Assembly (NCBI GenBank): GCA_027943245.1
Contig: JANDJZ010000133.1
Location: forward strand, 1-64,000
Direction: 5' to 3'
DNA: 64,000 nucleotides
Origin: Acanthamoeba sp. SK_2022b
Taxonomy: Eukaryota > Discosea > Longamoebia > Acanthamoebidae
Shown here: one piece after another, positions 43,659 to 57,100 of the stretch
How positions within the stretch are numbered: position 1 is the first letter of the stretch
Layout of the letters: each line of letters begins with the position of its first letter
The notes under the pieces: model-generated
The model's input: the letters and a program-made list of their open reading frames with translations, nothing else
The model's database searches: none
Told to the model about the DNA's origin: nothing
Program-made: the position numbers and the translations under genes

Positions 43659-45779
43659 ATGAAGGGAGAAGCGATTCAAGTGCGCGCCCCATCGGTCGCC
43701 TTTGCTTCAGTATCGAATTTGGTGGTTGGCCGAAGTCTAAGCGAGCTTATCCGAAATGGAAGAGTAGCACACGATTGCACGCTACGATTCACGGACCACC
43801 AACGTTCAGTGCACACGGCCACCTTAGCCATCGAGGAACGTAAAGAGGAGACCCAGCGAGGAACGAAGCGAGTGCTGGACATTAAAATAATTGATTGTGC
43901 CACTAAGACCGAGTTCACGAGCGAGGAGGAGTGGGCCAGCGATTGCCTGCGACGCAAAGACAAGAAGCTTGCCTTCATCGTGTGGGACAAAATTCATGCC
44001 TGGACGACTGATGGTGAGGACCTCGGCAGCCTCAATGATCTGCGCCGCATCTCGCCCCATTTCGAAGGTAACGAGTACCCTCTGCCCGTAAAGAAGCGGG
44101 GTGCCGAGCGACCAGTTCGGGAGTACGAGCAAGAGGCCTTGGGAGTTGGCGAAGAAAGCGAGGAAGACGACGAGGGCGAGTGGCACACATTGGATCAGAT
44201 CATGAGGAGCGAGGTGACCGCCGAGGAGCAGGGAGAGCTCGCTGCGGCCAACGTCGACTACGATGTGACCAGCGGAGTGCAGGTCGAGACAGATGGCGTC
44301 AGCGGCTACGTGGACGCCGAAGAGCGAAGCGTGGAAGACACGCAGTTGGTCGATCTAAACTACGGCAGCGAGTGGGCCATAAACGGCAACGAGGTGAGGG
44401 TCTTTGGAAGACCCTTCCTCGGCTTTGGGGTAAATGGCCCTTTGTGGATGTTGTGCCGGTTTCTCTCCTTCTCCTTCTGACGCTCAATGGCGGCTCCGTG
44501 GATGCAGGCCTTTGGCACGGTGAAGCGCGGCGAGTGGATGGGTATCCCCATCGCGATCAAGTCCATCAACAAGCTCAAGAAGGGTACGTGGCCACGCTCC
44601 TTCGCTTGACGGTGCTGAGAGGCATTTGGCTCTCGACCTTCAGGACAGTACGCACGCGGGATCCAGAGAGAGCTCAAGGTGTGGTGGTGCGCAGCGCTCC
44701 TTCCCGGTCGCCTCTGCTCCCTGATGCAAGTCTCACATATACATGCGTTTGTATACAGGCCAGCAAGGCATCCGCACATCGTCTCGCTCTACGGTGCGCT
44801 GGAGAACGAAAGCAACATCTACATCGTGATGGAGCGGCTTCACATCAACATGGCGCAGGCCGTGGAGCGTCTCTCGCGCGAGCGCGTTCTCGAACTCTGC
44901 AAGAGGTCCAGCGAATTCCTTCCTCCGCAAAAGGGCGTCTCGCATTGAGGCTGACGCTTCGCTTCCCGCCGTTGCAAACAGGTGGGCCATTCAGATCGCC
45001 AGCGCCATGCACTTCCTGCACTCGCGGGGGGTGCTGCACCGAGACCTCAAGCTGGGAAACATACTGATGGTTAGTTCCTAACCCCATGCTTGCCTTTTCC
45101 TGACCACGTGGTGTGTCTAACGTTTCATGTTGCGGTTAACAACAGACCAAAGACTTGAAATCGTGCAAGATAGCCGATTGTAAGCACAACTCACACATCC
45201 GTCCTAGCTTTGTGTGCCCCAACCCACTCTAACGTCAACTCCGCACAGTTGGGACTGCAGTGAAGGAGAGCGAGGCGGATAGCATACGTGTTGGCACAAC
45301 CGAGTACATGGCTCCAGGTGCGTCCCGCCTCCTTGGCTGGGGCAGCATTGGGCTCACATTGCGGTTCCAACCGCCCAGAGTTACACGTGCGTAGCCTGCA
45401 CAGCACGAAGATGGACGTGTACTCCTTTGGCATTCTGCTGTGGAAGCTGTTCAACCCCCATACCTACCCCTATCCGAAGCACGACCCCGTCAGCTACGGC
45501 GCCGGCAAGCGGCACCGAAATCATATCCTCAAGTAGGTCACCCCCTTCACAGTAGTAGTTAAGAAGAAGAAGAAGTGCTGGTCTGACCCCTCGGCCTGCC
45601 TCTCCTGTGCTTCTGTATGCGTGTGCAGAGTGGTGCACGAGGGCGCGCGACCACAGGTGAACAAGGCCACAGTCCCGCCTGCGTGGCGTGAGCTCATGCA
45701 GGACTGCTGGGCCGCTGATCCCAACCAACGGCCCACATTCGACGAGGTTGTGTGCAGGCTTAAGAGCACCCACGCCTGA
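43659..45779 (+). CDS. Tyrosine-kinase-like (TKL-type) protein kinase
   Basis: The start at 43659 (MKGEAIQVRAPS) gives an N-terminal region of about 240 residues, Glu-rich, with no recognised domain. The kinase domain begins near 44390 after 'SEWAINGNE' and a splice to 'AFGTVKRGEWMGIPIAIKSI' (glycine loop with one Gly replaced; VAIK-type lysine), then 'HPHIVSLYGALENESNIYIVMER', 'HFLHSRGVLHRDLKLGNIL' (catalytic Asp and Asn), 'CKIADFGTAV' (Mg-binding DFG), 'RVGTTEYMAPE', 'MDVYSFGILLWKL' and 'WRELMQDCWAADPNQRPTFDEV'. All core catalytic residues look present. The gene has about nine exons and stops at 45777-45779. The substrate is unknown; Acanthamoeba and Dictyostelium have large TKL families. 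Confidence 0.88.
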
Positions 45780-46409
45780 TCATATTTATTTCTTTTGCCC
45801 ACTCAAGCAAAACACGCCCCACGTGCTTGCACCTGCATATCACCAGAATATTGTCCCATAATGACATTAAAAGGCTTTTCCAATTGAAACTGTGAAGGCG
45901 TGGTGCACTTGCCCAGGCAAGGTACCAGGGGAAGCTGTACATTGGCAAAACTATCAGCAATACGCCTGACAAAGGCAGAGTAGGTAAGGAGAAGTGTGTC
46001 AGGGGAATGGTAAGCTACACAGATTGTATAGACCTCTTTCCCACAGGAACATCAGTAGCTGGAGGTCAGAGAGGTGTGGTGTGTTCATGCAATCTCACAG
46101 ATAAAATGAACCTATCGTTCATATGGAATTGTTGATTTTCTCTCCCTTCGAAACGTTGCAAAAACAAAGCAAACTTGTGTTAAACAACAATAAAAAAGTC
46201 AACAAAAGGCTTATGCAACGTAGGGACTTTGTTTGACAGTCCCATACTTGGAATTCCTGTGAGTTGTTTCTGCCAAATTCCGACAGCGGAGTCTTAGTGA
46301 TTGGATGCTGGCACTTTATTTTAATTCCTCCCAAAGCCCGAGCAGAACGATTAATTTCTCCACCCGGACACACTCTCTCCCTTTAAGCCAACCTTCCTCA
46401 CCACAATAG
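45780..46409. other. Intergenic
   Basis: Gap of 630 bases, lower in GC than the genes on either side. No coding, RNA or clear repeat feature is supported; it should contain the 3' end of the kinase transcript and the promoter of the glycosyltransferase. Confidence 0.4.
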
Positions 46410-47904
46410 ATGGTGAGGCTGCTTCCTGCTGGGTTTTTCGATGGGAGGGTACAGCTGTGCTTGTTCTTCCCGTTTGCGCTGGCTTCCATCTACCTGATCG
46501 CCCTGTATGGAGGAGGAACCTCGTGCCCCCCTGCTGGGGAGCAGCCGGATGTGGGGCCTTCTCCACCGGTGAGGTCACCACTGACGGAAAGCGATGAAGA
46601 GGACATCACGTTTAGCACCCCGAAGGAAGAGGAGAAGCAGAAGGACGAGGGGAGGGAAGGGGACAAGAAAGCATCAGCTGATCTGGAGATGTCAGCCGAA
46701 AAAGCACTGTGGGAGCTGAGGAAGAAGGTCAGGATCATCGTCTCCACCGTGGAAAAGAACCGACACCGGATACAGCTGCTTCGGGAAGCAGTGAAGGACG
46801 ACTTGTGGGCGCGCGACCTCTTCATATTTCTCAGCGACGTGCCTCACCCCGAGGAGGGCGTCATTTCGTATCCCCAGTGTGCCCACGGGTCGTGGACAGT
46901 GGCCAAGTGCTGCAGGTGCGCCGCCGCCGATTCGGTCTCCGCTTTTTTTTCCCCCCTAACCTGGCGCTCCTTCTCAGGTTTACCACGTGGTACTTTGAGA
47001 CGTGGGAGAAGGAGCACCCTGAGGTCGAGTGGGTGATGAAGGCCGATGATGACACTTATGTTCACGTGCACAACCTGCTCCTGGCCATCGCGAGCTTTGG
47101 CGGCTCGGCACACAACAACACCGTTGCCAGCACACGGCCGATGTTCCTGGGCCACCGCAGCCATGAGGACCCAGAGTACGCTAACATGCCCATGATGTGG
47201 CCTCACGGCGGTGGTACGTGGCAAACTACACGCGCACGCCGCTCCCATCGTCGCGATCTCAACGCCCCCCCCCCGCACACCACGGCCGAATCAACGCATA
47301 GGTGGCTGGCTGATAAACCGGGCGGCGATCGCCCTCCTTAAGGAAAAGCCCCCTCTCAAGTGCACCATGCACGACGACGTTGACTTTGGCAACTGGGTCC
47401 AATCCCACGGGCTGCCAGTGGCGCCCTACGGCGGGATCTTCAGCCGACCGGTCTTCCTCAACTGGGAACAGGCGTACGAGGTCGACTTCCTCGCCTCGCC
47501 GGCGCCAGAGGGCTTCTTCGTCTGCGTGGCGGACGACGTTGTGCGGATGCCCTATTATCCGATCACCTTCCACAAGCTAATGATATCATTCCCGCAGGTA
47601 CTCCTCCTCCCCCCCCTCTTTGTGGCGAGCGCTAACGACCAGAGCAAACGACAACTGACGGTCCACACCCGGGCAGGTTGCCGAAGTGATGCGACGTAAG
47701 CGATTTGAGCTGATCGATCTGCCGCCTCTCCGACCGGAATACCACGATCGGATTGGCAAGAGCGACAACTACTATCACCGCTTGATGCCCTGGCTGGAGG
47801 ACATGGCCAACTCGAAAAAGACGACCTTCAGGCAAGTTGACTGCCGCTCGATCTTCAGTCTGGCCAAGATGCGGCAGATCGGGCAAGGCCTGGGCCTCCC
47901 CTGA
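46410..47904 (+). CDS. GT31-type (beta-1,3-glycosyltransferase-like) type II membrane protein
   Basis: The start at 46410 gives a short cytosolic tail and one hydrophobic anchor ('LCLFFPFALASIYLIALYGG'), then a Ser/Glu-rich stem with a coiled coil, the layout of Golgi glycosyltransferases. The catalytic part has 'DLFIFLSDVPHP', 'EHPEVEWVMKADDDTYVHVHNLL' with the metal-binding DDD near 47050, 'GGGGWLINRAAIALL' formed across an intron (about 47215-47302), and 'CTMHDDVDFGNW' holding the conserved acidic cluster. This pattern fits the C1GALT1/fringe-like branch of family GT31, which adds a sugar from a UDP-sugar donor to glycoproteins. Acceptor and donor are unknown. Two further exons complete the C terminus to the stop at 47902-47904. 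Confidence 0.78.
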
Positions 47905-48091
47905 AAAAGTCCAACCCCGCTCTCAATTCGGGCTTGCACTTCAGCGCGAGTATCTCAACGTTGTTGCCCTCCTCGATAGAGAGTGGGGAAGAGGCTTCTC
48001 TTGCTGTGTGGACAGCACCTCAAGGTGAACTGCACTCCGCTGCCGATCTGTACAAGTAAGCAGGAAGACGAAGACGTCTGACCTCTACCAC

Positions 48092-49954
48092 TCACTGCTG
48101 TTGGAACTCGTCCCTCGGATCGAGGAGGTGAGGGGCCAGCTTGTAGAAGTGGAAGGGGGCGATGGGCACTGTATCATAGTCGGTCGTCACGCCTATGAAG
48201 TGGGAAAGAAGACAACAACACATCAGAACTACCGCGAATGGACCAGGACAGAGACATCACCAGCAGCACGAAGAGGAGGGGGTTTGTGTGGGTACCGAGC
48301 TTGGAGGTGCTCAAGTATTTGTGGATGGAGATGCCGATGAATCGTCCGCCCTGCTTACGGCGCAGCGTTCCGGCAAACTGCTGGGTCATGTCCTTCCCCT
48401 GGATCCACAGCTCCACCGCTCCCGACACGTCATCGAGGGTGAAGGTGCCTTTATCGCAACCCAATACACAACGCAACACAACACGACCCAATACACAACA
48501 CACAACACAACAACAGACAGGAAGAAAAAGGGCGTAAGCATGACCAGCTGATACCGAGACGGGGAGAGGGACGCACCCACGGAAGGTGTGCTCGAGGAGG
48601 GCGTCGCGTTCCTCTCGCGGCCCCTCTGCTTTTCCCTTTCCTGCTCCAGCGTGCGCGGGTTGAACCACTTGAGCACCTTGCGCGGCTGCTCCAGCGCCAT
48701 GGCGTACAGCACCCGCCCGTCGGGCATCAGCCGGAGGTAGCGGCTAGACGGACGACCCATGAAACACCGCAGCGAGCAGCGCAGACCCTCTGACTTAGTA
48801 TTTGTTTGTTGTTCAGACGCGAAGCGGGAGCTGCAGGATGCAGGGGCCACGTACTAGTAGACCACTTGGTGGACAGGCTGGTTGTAGGCCCACTCCGTGC
48901 TTCCGGCCCGAAGATAGGAGTTCTTGCTTACGTAGATCCCGTCGTACCGTGCCTTGGGCCTCGTCAGGAACATGCGCTGCGGTTTACGCAACGTACTTGA
49001 GTACCCCCAAACACGGTCACGCGGATCGCACACACACATGAAGCCGAGTGGCCGTAGCGTGAGGGTACCTGCCACGTGCCGAACTGCTGGTAGACGTCGC
49101 GGGTGCAGTTGAGAGGCCAAAGCCTGTGATGGCCGTTCGAACGGCGCGGAGTGAGTGCAACAATGTTCGCTCTATGCATAGAGCTCAGCGTCCGCTCGCC
49201 CCAAGCGTACCGCTGACAGATGAGGCGCCATAGCACCGGCTCTCTGCTCACACTGTACGCCTTTTTGCAGGACATGGCCAAGCGCGCAAGCGAGACCGCG
49301 TCCAGGAAGCACAGGAGGTAGGTCAAAACCTGTGAGGCACGATGAGTTGAAAAGTTGCAAGTGTTGATGAAAGGCCGAGTGCGAGAGAGAGATGGCGGTG
49401 AGGAGATGGAAGCCGGACCTCGTCTGGGATGGAACCGATGTGCAGTGCCTCCACGGGAGCCAAGGCCAGGATCGCCAGCGGCTCGTCCGCCGAGACGGCG
49501 AAGGGCAGAGGTTCGGTGTTCTCGCGGGAGATGAGGAGGACGTTTCTTCTGTCCAGATCTCTGCCTCTTCCACTCTTCGGCCGCCCTCAAGAATTGCTTT
49601 TCTTCTATGATGGCCTTCTTGCCTGACTGTTCGGAAGCCGCAGACGAAGAACCGGACACAGAGCCGCTTTTGATTTGTTCTCGCTTGAGCTCGGTTCGCC
49701 ATTGCTCTGCAGAGTGCAGAGCAGATTAGGCCATATCGAAGCAGATGCTGCATCACATTCAGGAGAAAGATACCTCGAAACTTGACAAGCTCTGCTGGCT
49801 CGCTCTCTGAATCGTCCGCTGGCACCAAAGCAGGAAGCTTGGTGTGTTTAGACGAAGAGGGAGGGTCACTGCCTCCCGAGGCGGTGCGGCTTAGCGGCGT
49901 AGAGGTAGGGGTGGCGGAAGACTGTTCCTCTTCATCTCCATCGACGCTCTGCAT
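48092..49954 (-). CDS. FBXO9-like F-box protein
   Basis: The start at 49954 (MQSVDGDEEEQS) leads to a low-complexity N terminus and a charged helical segment. The F-box (about 49450-49240) reads 'PDEV' joined to 'LTYLLCFLDAVSLARLAMSCKKAY' and 'VLWRLICQRYAWG'. Downstream are FBXO9 landmarks: 'RMFLTRPKARYDGIYVSKNSYLRAG', 'VVYYRYLRLMPDGRVLYAMALEQP', and a final 'DYDTVPIAPFHFYKLAPHLL' before the stop at 48092. The F-box would link a substrate to SKP1-CUL1 ubiquitin ligase; FBXO9 regulates mTOR-pathway adaptors TELO2/TTI1 in animals, and that role is not shown here. The FBXO9 N-terminal TPR is not evident. An intron (about 48440-48535) holds an ACACAACA-rich tract. Confidence 0.82.
48455..48525. 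repeat. ACACA-rich imperfect tandem repeat in FBXO9-like intron
   Basis: Irregular CACAACACAA units, comparable in style to the CACACGA array at 28217 but imperfect. Confidence 0.6.
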
Positions 49955-50169
49955 TGTCGAAGCATACACAAACGGAAGCAACGGGGTTTTGTGTTCTTTT
50001 GTGCTGTGAGCACCGGCAATGCAGCCTCCTCGCTAATCTGCAGATGCAGGCCAGCAACTCGCCGATTGTGGAAGGGGAATTCTGGGAAAATGACGAGAAA
50101 ATGAGGAAAAAACGCCACGACGGTGAAGTACGGGCGTGCATTGCCGTATTGCTTCATTGCTTCGGCTGT

Positions 50170-52033
<1,864 letters not shown>

Positions 52034-52169
52034 TTCGTGTAGTCGTGGCCTGGGGTACCGGGTGTCCCCCGGCTTGTGGTTGGTCTGCACCCAAATGAAG
52101 TTACACGTTTTCCTTGTTACTTTCTCTTGCATTTTTTGTGCTACACTTTGAACGCAAGATCGATTTGGC
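52034..52169. promoter_or_regulatory. Bidirectional promoter, PRMT / Tim44-like genes
   Basis: Only 136 bases lie between the two outward-reading start codons, so both transcription starts must be here or overlap. The stretch is AT-rich with T-runs in its right half. No TATA box is evident. Confidence 0.45.
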
Positions 52170-53323
52170 ATGAAGCGCTGGGGAGGAAGCACAACGCCAC
52201 TCTGCCACCTTTCTCCGTTTGTCCCTATGGCAATGAGATCCAGAGGCGTAAGTGTTTCTTTGCAGATTGCAGGACGACGGACACAGCAGACGAACCTGTG
52301 GTTGCGCTCCTGTGCGCTTCGATCGTACTCGACTGCTCCTGCTGCTCCCTCCTCGCCACCGTCCCCCCCGCAACCGCCAAATGACAATCCTCCACCCAAT
52401 CAAGAAAAAGAGAAAGAGCAACAACCCGCGAGCGAAGACGATCTGCAAGAGCCACTGCTCCCCGGATTGGCACTTCGTAGGGCATGCATCTTTCTCTCTA
52501 TACTATTAGGTATTTTGATTTTAAGTTTTTCTTTCGGCACAGTCGACGCTAAGCGGCTGCGACGGCCGTGGCGCTGGCCCATCATCACAACCTTCAAGGT
52601 GCACGCCATGCTCAACTGGCTCTCGAGCAAGGACCCCAATTTCACCGTACCTGCCCCACCACAGGGTGTCGTCTTGCACACTTGTCTCCTACCTAAAGCG
52701 ATCTCTCCCTCTCCAGAGAGAAGGCTTTCTGGAGGGAGCCAAGATCGCCTTTCGCACGCTCATGAAGCGCTTCCCGCCAGAGCGGCCGGAGCAATACCGC
52801 GGTCTTACGAGCCCTATGCTGTACCATGGGCTGGTGGACACATGCACAGAATACCACCAGGTTTGCCCCTCGTCCTTTCTCGTGTGCACCCTCATCTGCT
52901 AACCTATCCTTTCGTGTATGTCGTGTATGATGATACGACGAGATAGAGCCCACTACGAACCTTTACAGAGATGGAGGAGCTAGTGTCAGCGGAGATCGTT
53001 AACGTACACTTGGTTGACCAGCACCAGCGCGCGGGCGGCGAGGTGGGCAAGGAAACCAGTGACATAGACCCGAAGCTCGAGGTGCACATTGAAGTCAGGT
53101 TTCTCTACATGGACCGTAGAACCACTGTCTTCGAGGCCAAGGACAAACCAACTAAGGTGAGCAAAGCGCCACTCACCTTGAGCCGCTACTTTTTGTTGAA
53201 CCCCTTCTCTCTCTTGTGCAGATCCTCTCGCAGGAGCGGCAGCCACTATCCTCTGAGTGGTCATTCGAGGGTACTTTCCATGCAGGCGAACCCCTACAGT
53301 GGAAGCTCTACATGGTATGGTAA
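52170..53323 (+). CDS. Mitochondrial Tim44/MRPL45-domain protein
   Basis: The start at 52170 opens an Arg/Ser-rich segment without acidic residues ('RSRGVSVSLQIAGRRTQQTN'), typical of a mitochondrial targeting peptide, then a Pro-rich part and one membrane helix ('ACIFLSILLGILILSF'). Three further exons form a Tim44-like fold: 'REGFLEGAKIAFRTLMKRF', 'LYHGLVD', 'AEIVNVHLVDQ', 'KLEVHIEVRFLYMD', and the closing 'SSEWSFEGTFHAGEPLQWKLYMVW'. This fold serves in inner-membrane anchoring of the import motor (Tim44) and of mitoribosomes (MBA1/MRPL45). The membrane helix and short length suit an MBA1-like ribosome receptor at the matrix face, an inference. The stop is at 53321-53323. Confidence 0.72.
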
Positions 53324-53424
53324 GGCAAAGAGAAATCCCCCCCGGATGCCCAATAGAATGGGAGAGCTCCCGATGTTGCGGGTACTTTCGCTGGTCCGAT
53401 AGGCCTCACAGGCCACGCGTGGGA

Positions 53425-53880
53425 ACGGGAGGTCTGGTGAGGAAGGCATCGAGCAGGTAGCCCTGGGCGTTGGCCACCAGTCCCGCTCTTGATTGCGCTG
53501 TTCTGTCGTACGTCTGTTGTCGGCCTCATCGCCGCACATAGTTCGACGAAAACGAGCACGGTTCAGCATCACCAGTCAGTGCGCTCCCACCGCTTGCGTC
53601 GCTCTGGTTCTGGATCCTTCTGGCGCCACGATCATGTGCTGGCGTGCCTCCCATGTGCCGTCGGATGTTGCGACAAAGTTTGGCCGTGATCAGCAAAAAG
53701 TCAATGTATCAGGCGTCCAGAGGTGTGCAAGTGGTTGAGTCGCGCGGCTAAACAACGCTTATTCTCCTGCTTAGAGTCCCACAGGGCACTTGCATGTGGC
53801 TCAAGGCACCAACGTTACAGCATACATGTCAACGAACGTCACATCAGGAATGGTCAGGGGGGGGGGCAACTGACCAAACC
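53425..53880 (-). pseudogene. Decayed partial duplicate of the ankyrin-PARP gene
   Basis: Three short segments repeat parts of the neighbouring ankyrin-PARP gene in the same order and strand: 53434-53520 matches about 56424-56515; 53575-53630 matches 57195-57250; 53720-53860 matches 57884-58020. The kilobase gaps between the originals are nearly lost here. No open frame remains and base changes are frequent. It looks like an old tandem duplicate collapsed by deletions, sitting just beyond the parent's 3' end. Confidence 0.7.
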
Positions 53881-54124
53881 AACCATCCCGAAACTACTTG
53901 CCTGTTCTCACCGGTGTTCCAAAGATGCCAGTGAAGCGCATAGGTCCTCTAAATGGTGATGACACCAATATTTCCACTCCACTGTAAGGCTGCACTCTAC
54001 TAAAGCCGTTACCACTTCTTCCTTATCCACTTTTCCCTCCATCTCTGTGATAGCAGATTCCCCTTCATTTGTGCGCACACTTCGCACGATCTGTCCCGTG
54101 CCTGCGTGGGCTGCAGACCAGCAG

Positions 54125-57100
54125 ATCAGCGGAGGAGCACAAGATAGCGAATGCGGACTTGATCCTCGTTGGGCAGCACAAACTCGTTGTACGGCAGGCT
54201 GGCACCGTCCAGCTGCACAGGACTCACACCGAGCGGGATCATAACCCCCTCGTCCCTTCACAATGTAAGCCACCACGTCAGATGCTGCATTTGGTACCCC
54301 AGCAAGGAATAGCGGCAGTACGTATGGAGAGACGTAGACGGGTCGCAGACCTTCTTCCCCAGTCCCAACGAGTGGTGTCGCCCCTACAATCGTTGCGCGT
54401 AACGCGTCCCGGGATACCAGAGTGTCAACTGGTACTGTCATGTAGGTGAACGGGGGGGGGAGTGTTACCTGAGGCAGAGCTGCGGCGCCCTTGGTGCTCC
54501 TTCGAATGAGTGCTTCACCCAGAGCCGTCTCGCACAACAACAAGCAACCCGCCTGCTCAGTCGCCAATTGGGCGTCAAGACGGTCAGGGCTGAGAGAGAG
54601 CAATGGAGGGTTCGCTCATTACGAACCGATGTCACGCTGCATTGAGTGTACTTGAGACTCTTTTCTGGCTGGTCCGAGAAGTACACTGTTCCGGCGGGCC
54701 GCGCACCGGAAAAGAGAGAGAGAGAGAGAGAGAGAGGGTCACTCAACCATCTGTCTCACTGTCCAATGGAATGAAATCATTGCGTACAGCCTTTGCCCAA
54801 CGTAGATCCAGTTCTTGTAGCTCCTGGGGGGCGCATACAGAGACCTTTGCGCAGGATGCCCATCACATTGGCCATTCTCGTGCCATGCCCCCTTGTTCCA
54901 CGTAAGTTGAGGACACACGAAGCAACTGCCTAAAGGCCAAGAGAAGGCGTACAGGAGCATTCGATTGGGCAGGCAGGCGTAGGGGCGATAGCGTTCGGCT
55001 TCGCCCCTACGCTCCACGGCAAAGACATCAACAAGTCTTTTCTCTCCGCCCAGCTCCAGGATCTTCTCAATCACCTTCCACTCATCTGTTTTGCGAAGAT
55101 CAGGAGAGTGCAATCACAGCTTGGGGTTGTAGGGGAAGATCTTACCAGAGCGCCTGTCAAGCGGAGTGAGTTTGGTGCATAGAGCCTTGCTCAACAGCCG
55201 CATCCTGGCCAGCTTGCTGTCTTTGCTGTCGTCCAAGGGGAGAGATGCCACGTCCGCTTGCTGCCTCTGGTCAGAGCGTTTTTCCATTAACGCCCCTCCT
55301 GGTCGCTCCTCACAACCAAAGGTTGCTTCGCAGGTGGATACGAGCTTGCATGGCGGCAACGCCTCGTGTAGCACCTCCAGACCGATCCCGATCTCCTGTA
55401 GCGTCTGCAGGATGTCAGCCTTTTGCTTGAGCTTCTCTCGATCATCTATCACCGCCCAATTGTGGCTGTCGCCAGATGTCGTGAAATCGAACGGCAGCAC
55501 ACAGTGGAAAGCGTGAGATAAGTTCTGGCGTGCAAGCTCCACATGTGGCGGCAGTGTCAGCCCTCTCCGCCTGAGCTCCTCCTCATATTTGATGATGTCT
55601 GTCCGACCGGCGATTAGCAAAAGACGCAGCCAACACACCCTGAGTTCCTAGGGCTTATAACGGTACCGTCAACCACGTTGAGGATGTTGCACGCATTCTT
55701 GAGTTGTTCTGCGGTGAGCTGGCCTAGCGTGGCCACCTTAAAAAGTCCCACCCTGTTACCCAGTGCCAAGGGCATATCATTAATGAGATGCCTCTCGGAC
55801 GCAGCGTCTCCCTCGGTTGTGTACCTCTGACAGTAATCAAAGATCAGGAGCTTGTTATACACCAAGGAGAGCAGATCGTATACGCGCTCTTCGTCAGAAC
55901 GCGGGTCGGCTTTGCCTGATTGATGCCATAGAGTGAGCTCGCCGGGGAATGCGCACGTATGCATGCGGCACCATGTACCTGGTGCAGGCAGTCTGGCCCA
56001 CAATCGTGCTAGCTCCGTGATGACCTTTGGTTGACATTGCGCGGCGTTGCGGAACTGCAGTACTGCCTGGTGATTAGTTGGTAGGTACAGGTACTTGCCG
56101 CTCGTTGCCTTGGTCTCATTGCTTGTCGTCCCTGCCTCGGTCTCCATGCCTTGCATCGACTCGATAACCCTGTCCTTGCTTGCTCCAATCGTTCCACCGA
56201 CGAGTTGAGAGTACTGTTGCTGGCTCCGATCGGCCCAAGCATGACCTGTGAGCTCCCTGAAACGCTCTTCGAACGTCGCCAAGGCTTCCGCTTGCGTCCG
56301 GAACAGCTCTGTGATCTCGTTGGCACTGCTCTTGCTCACGGCATAATAGGGTTGTTTGTGGCAGGAGGGCAGCATCACGACGGCCTGCAGCACCATCCGA
56401 TCGATCCTGTCCTGCGGGCCCTGGGGAGGTCTCGTGAGGAAGGCATCGAGCAGGTAGCCCTGAGCGTCGGCCACCAGTCCCACATTCGATCGCGCTATTC
56501 TGTCGTACGGCTGCCACGGTATGGCGCGAACCATCGACTTCTTGACTGCGTCGTGCACAAGCACCGCTGTGCGCTCGATCATCGATTCCACATGCAGGAG
56601 AGAATCGTTCGGCTGGTCGGCGCTTAGCTGATCGATCGTGAGGAATGGAGGCGAAAGAGGGATGGTGTCTAGCTCAGGCACCATCAAGAATGGCTCAGGC
56701 GGCAGATTGTCTAAGTTCCTGTCATCATCTGCAAGGCCCCTCATGAGTGATGGCGGCAGAGTAGAGAGGAAGTGAGTGAGTGGGTGAGAGAAGAGAAGAC
56801 TACCACCGCCTATGTGGCTGAGCCGAGGCCTCTTCACATCAACCACGTGCTTGTCGTCGCCATCCTCAGCGCCTTGTGAGGACTGTGGCTCGCCTTTTTC
56901 GTGCTGAGTCTCAGCCTCCTCATCATCAAGCCCTGATGAAGAAAGGTGTTCAGTGAGCAGTACTTGCGTCATCGGTGCACGACACGGCACAGGCGATGGG
57001 CATGAGCAGCGCACTCTTTCGTTTCTGTCCTCGGTCGTCAAGGCCTTGCTGTTGCTTACTCTGCAGTTGACGAAGGTAGCTCACCATCTCGCTCTGGCTC

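Noticed and set aside
54739..54920. Loss of the catalytic histidine in the ankyrin-PARP ('LLYAFSW')
   Set aside because: That reading runs into an intron; using the GTACGC donor and the AAG acceptor restores 'LLGHGTR'.
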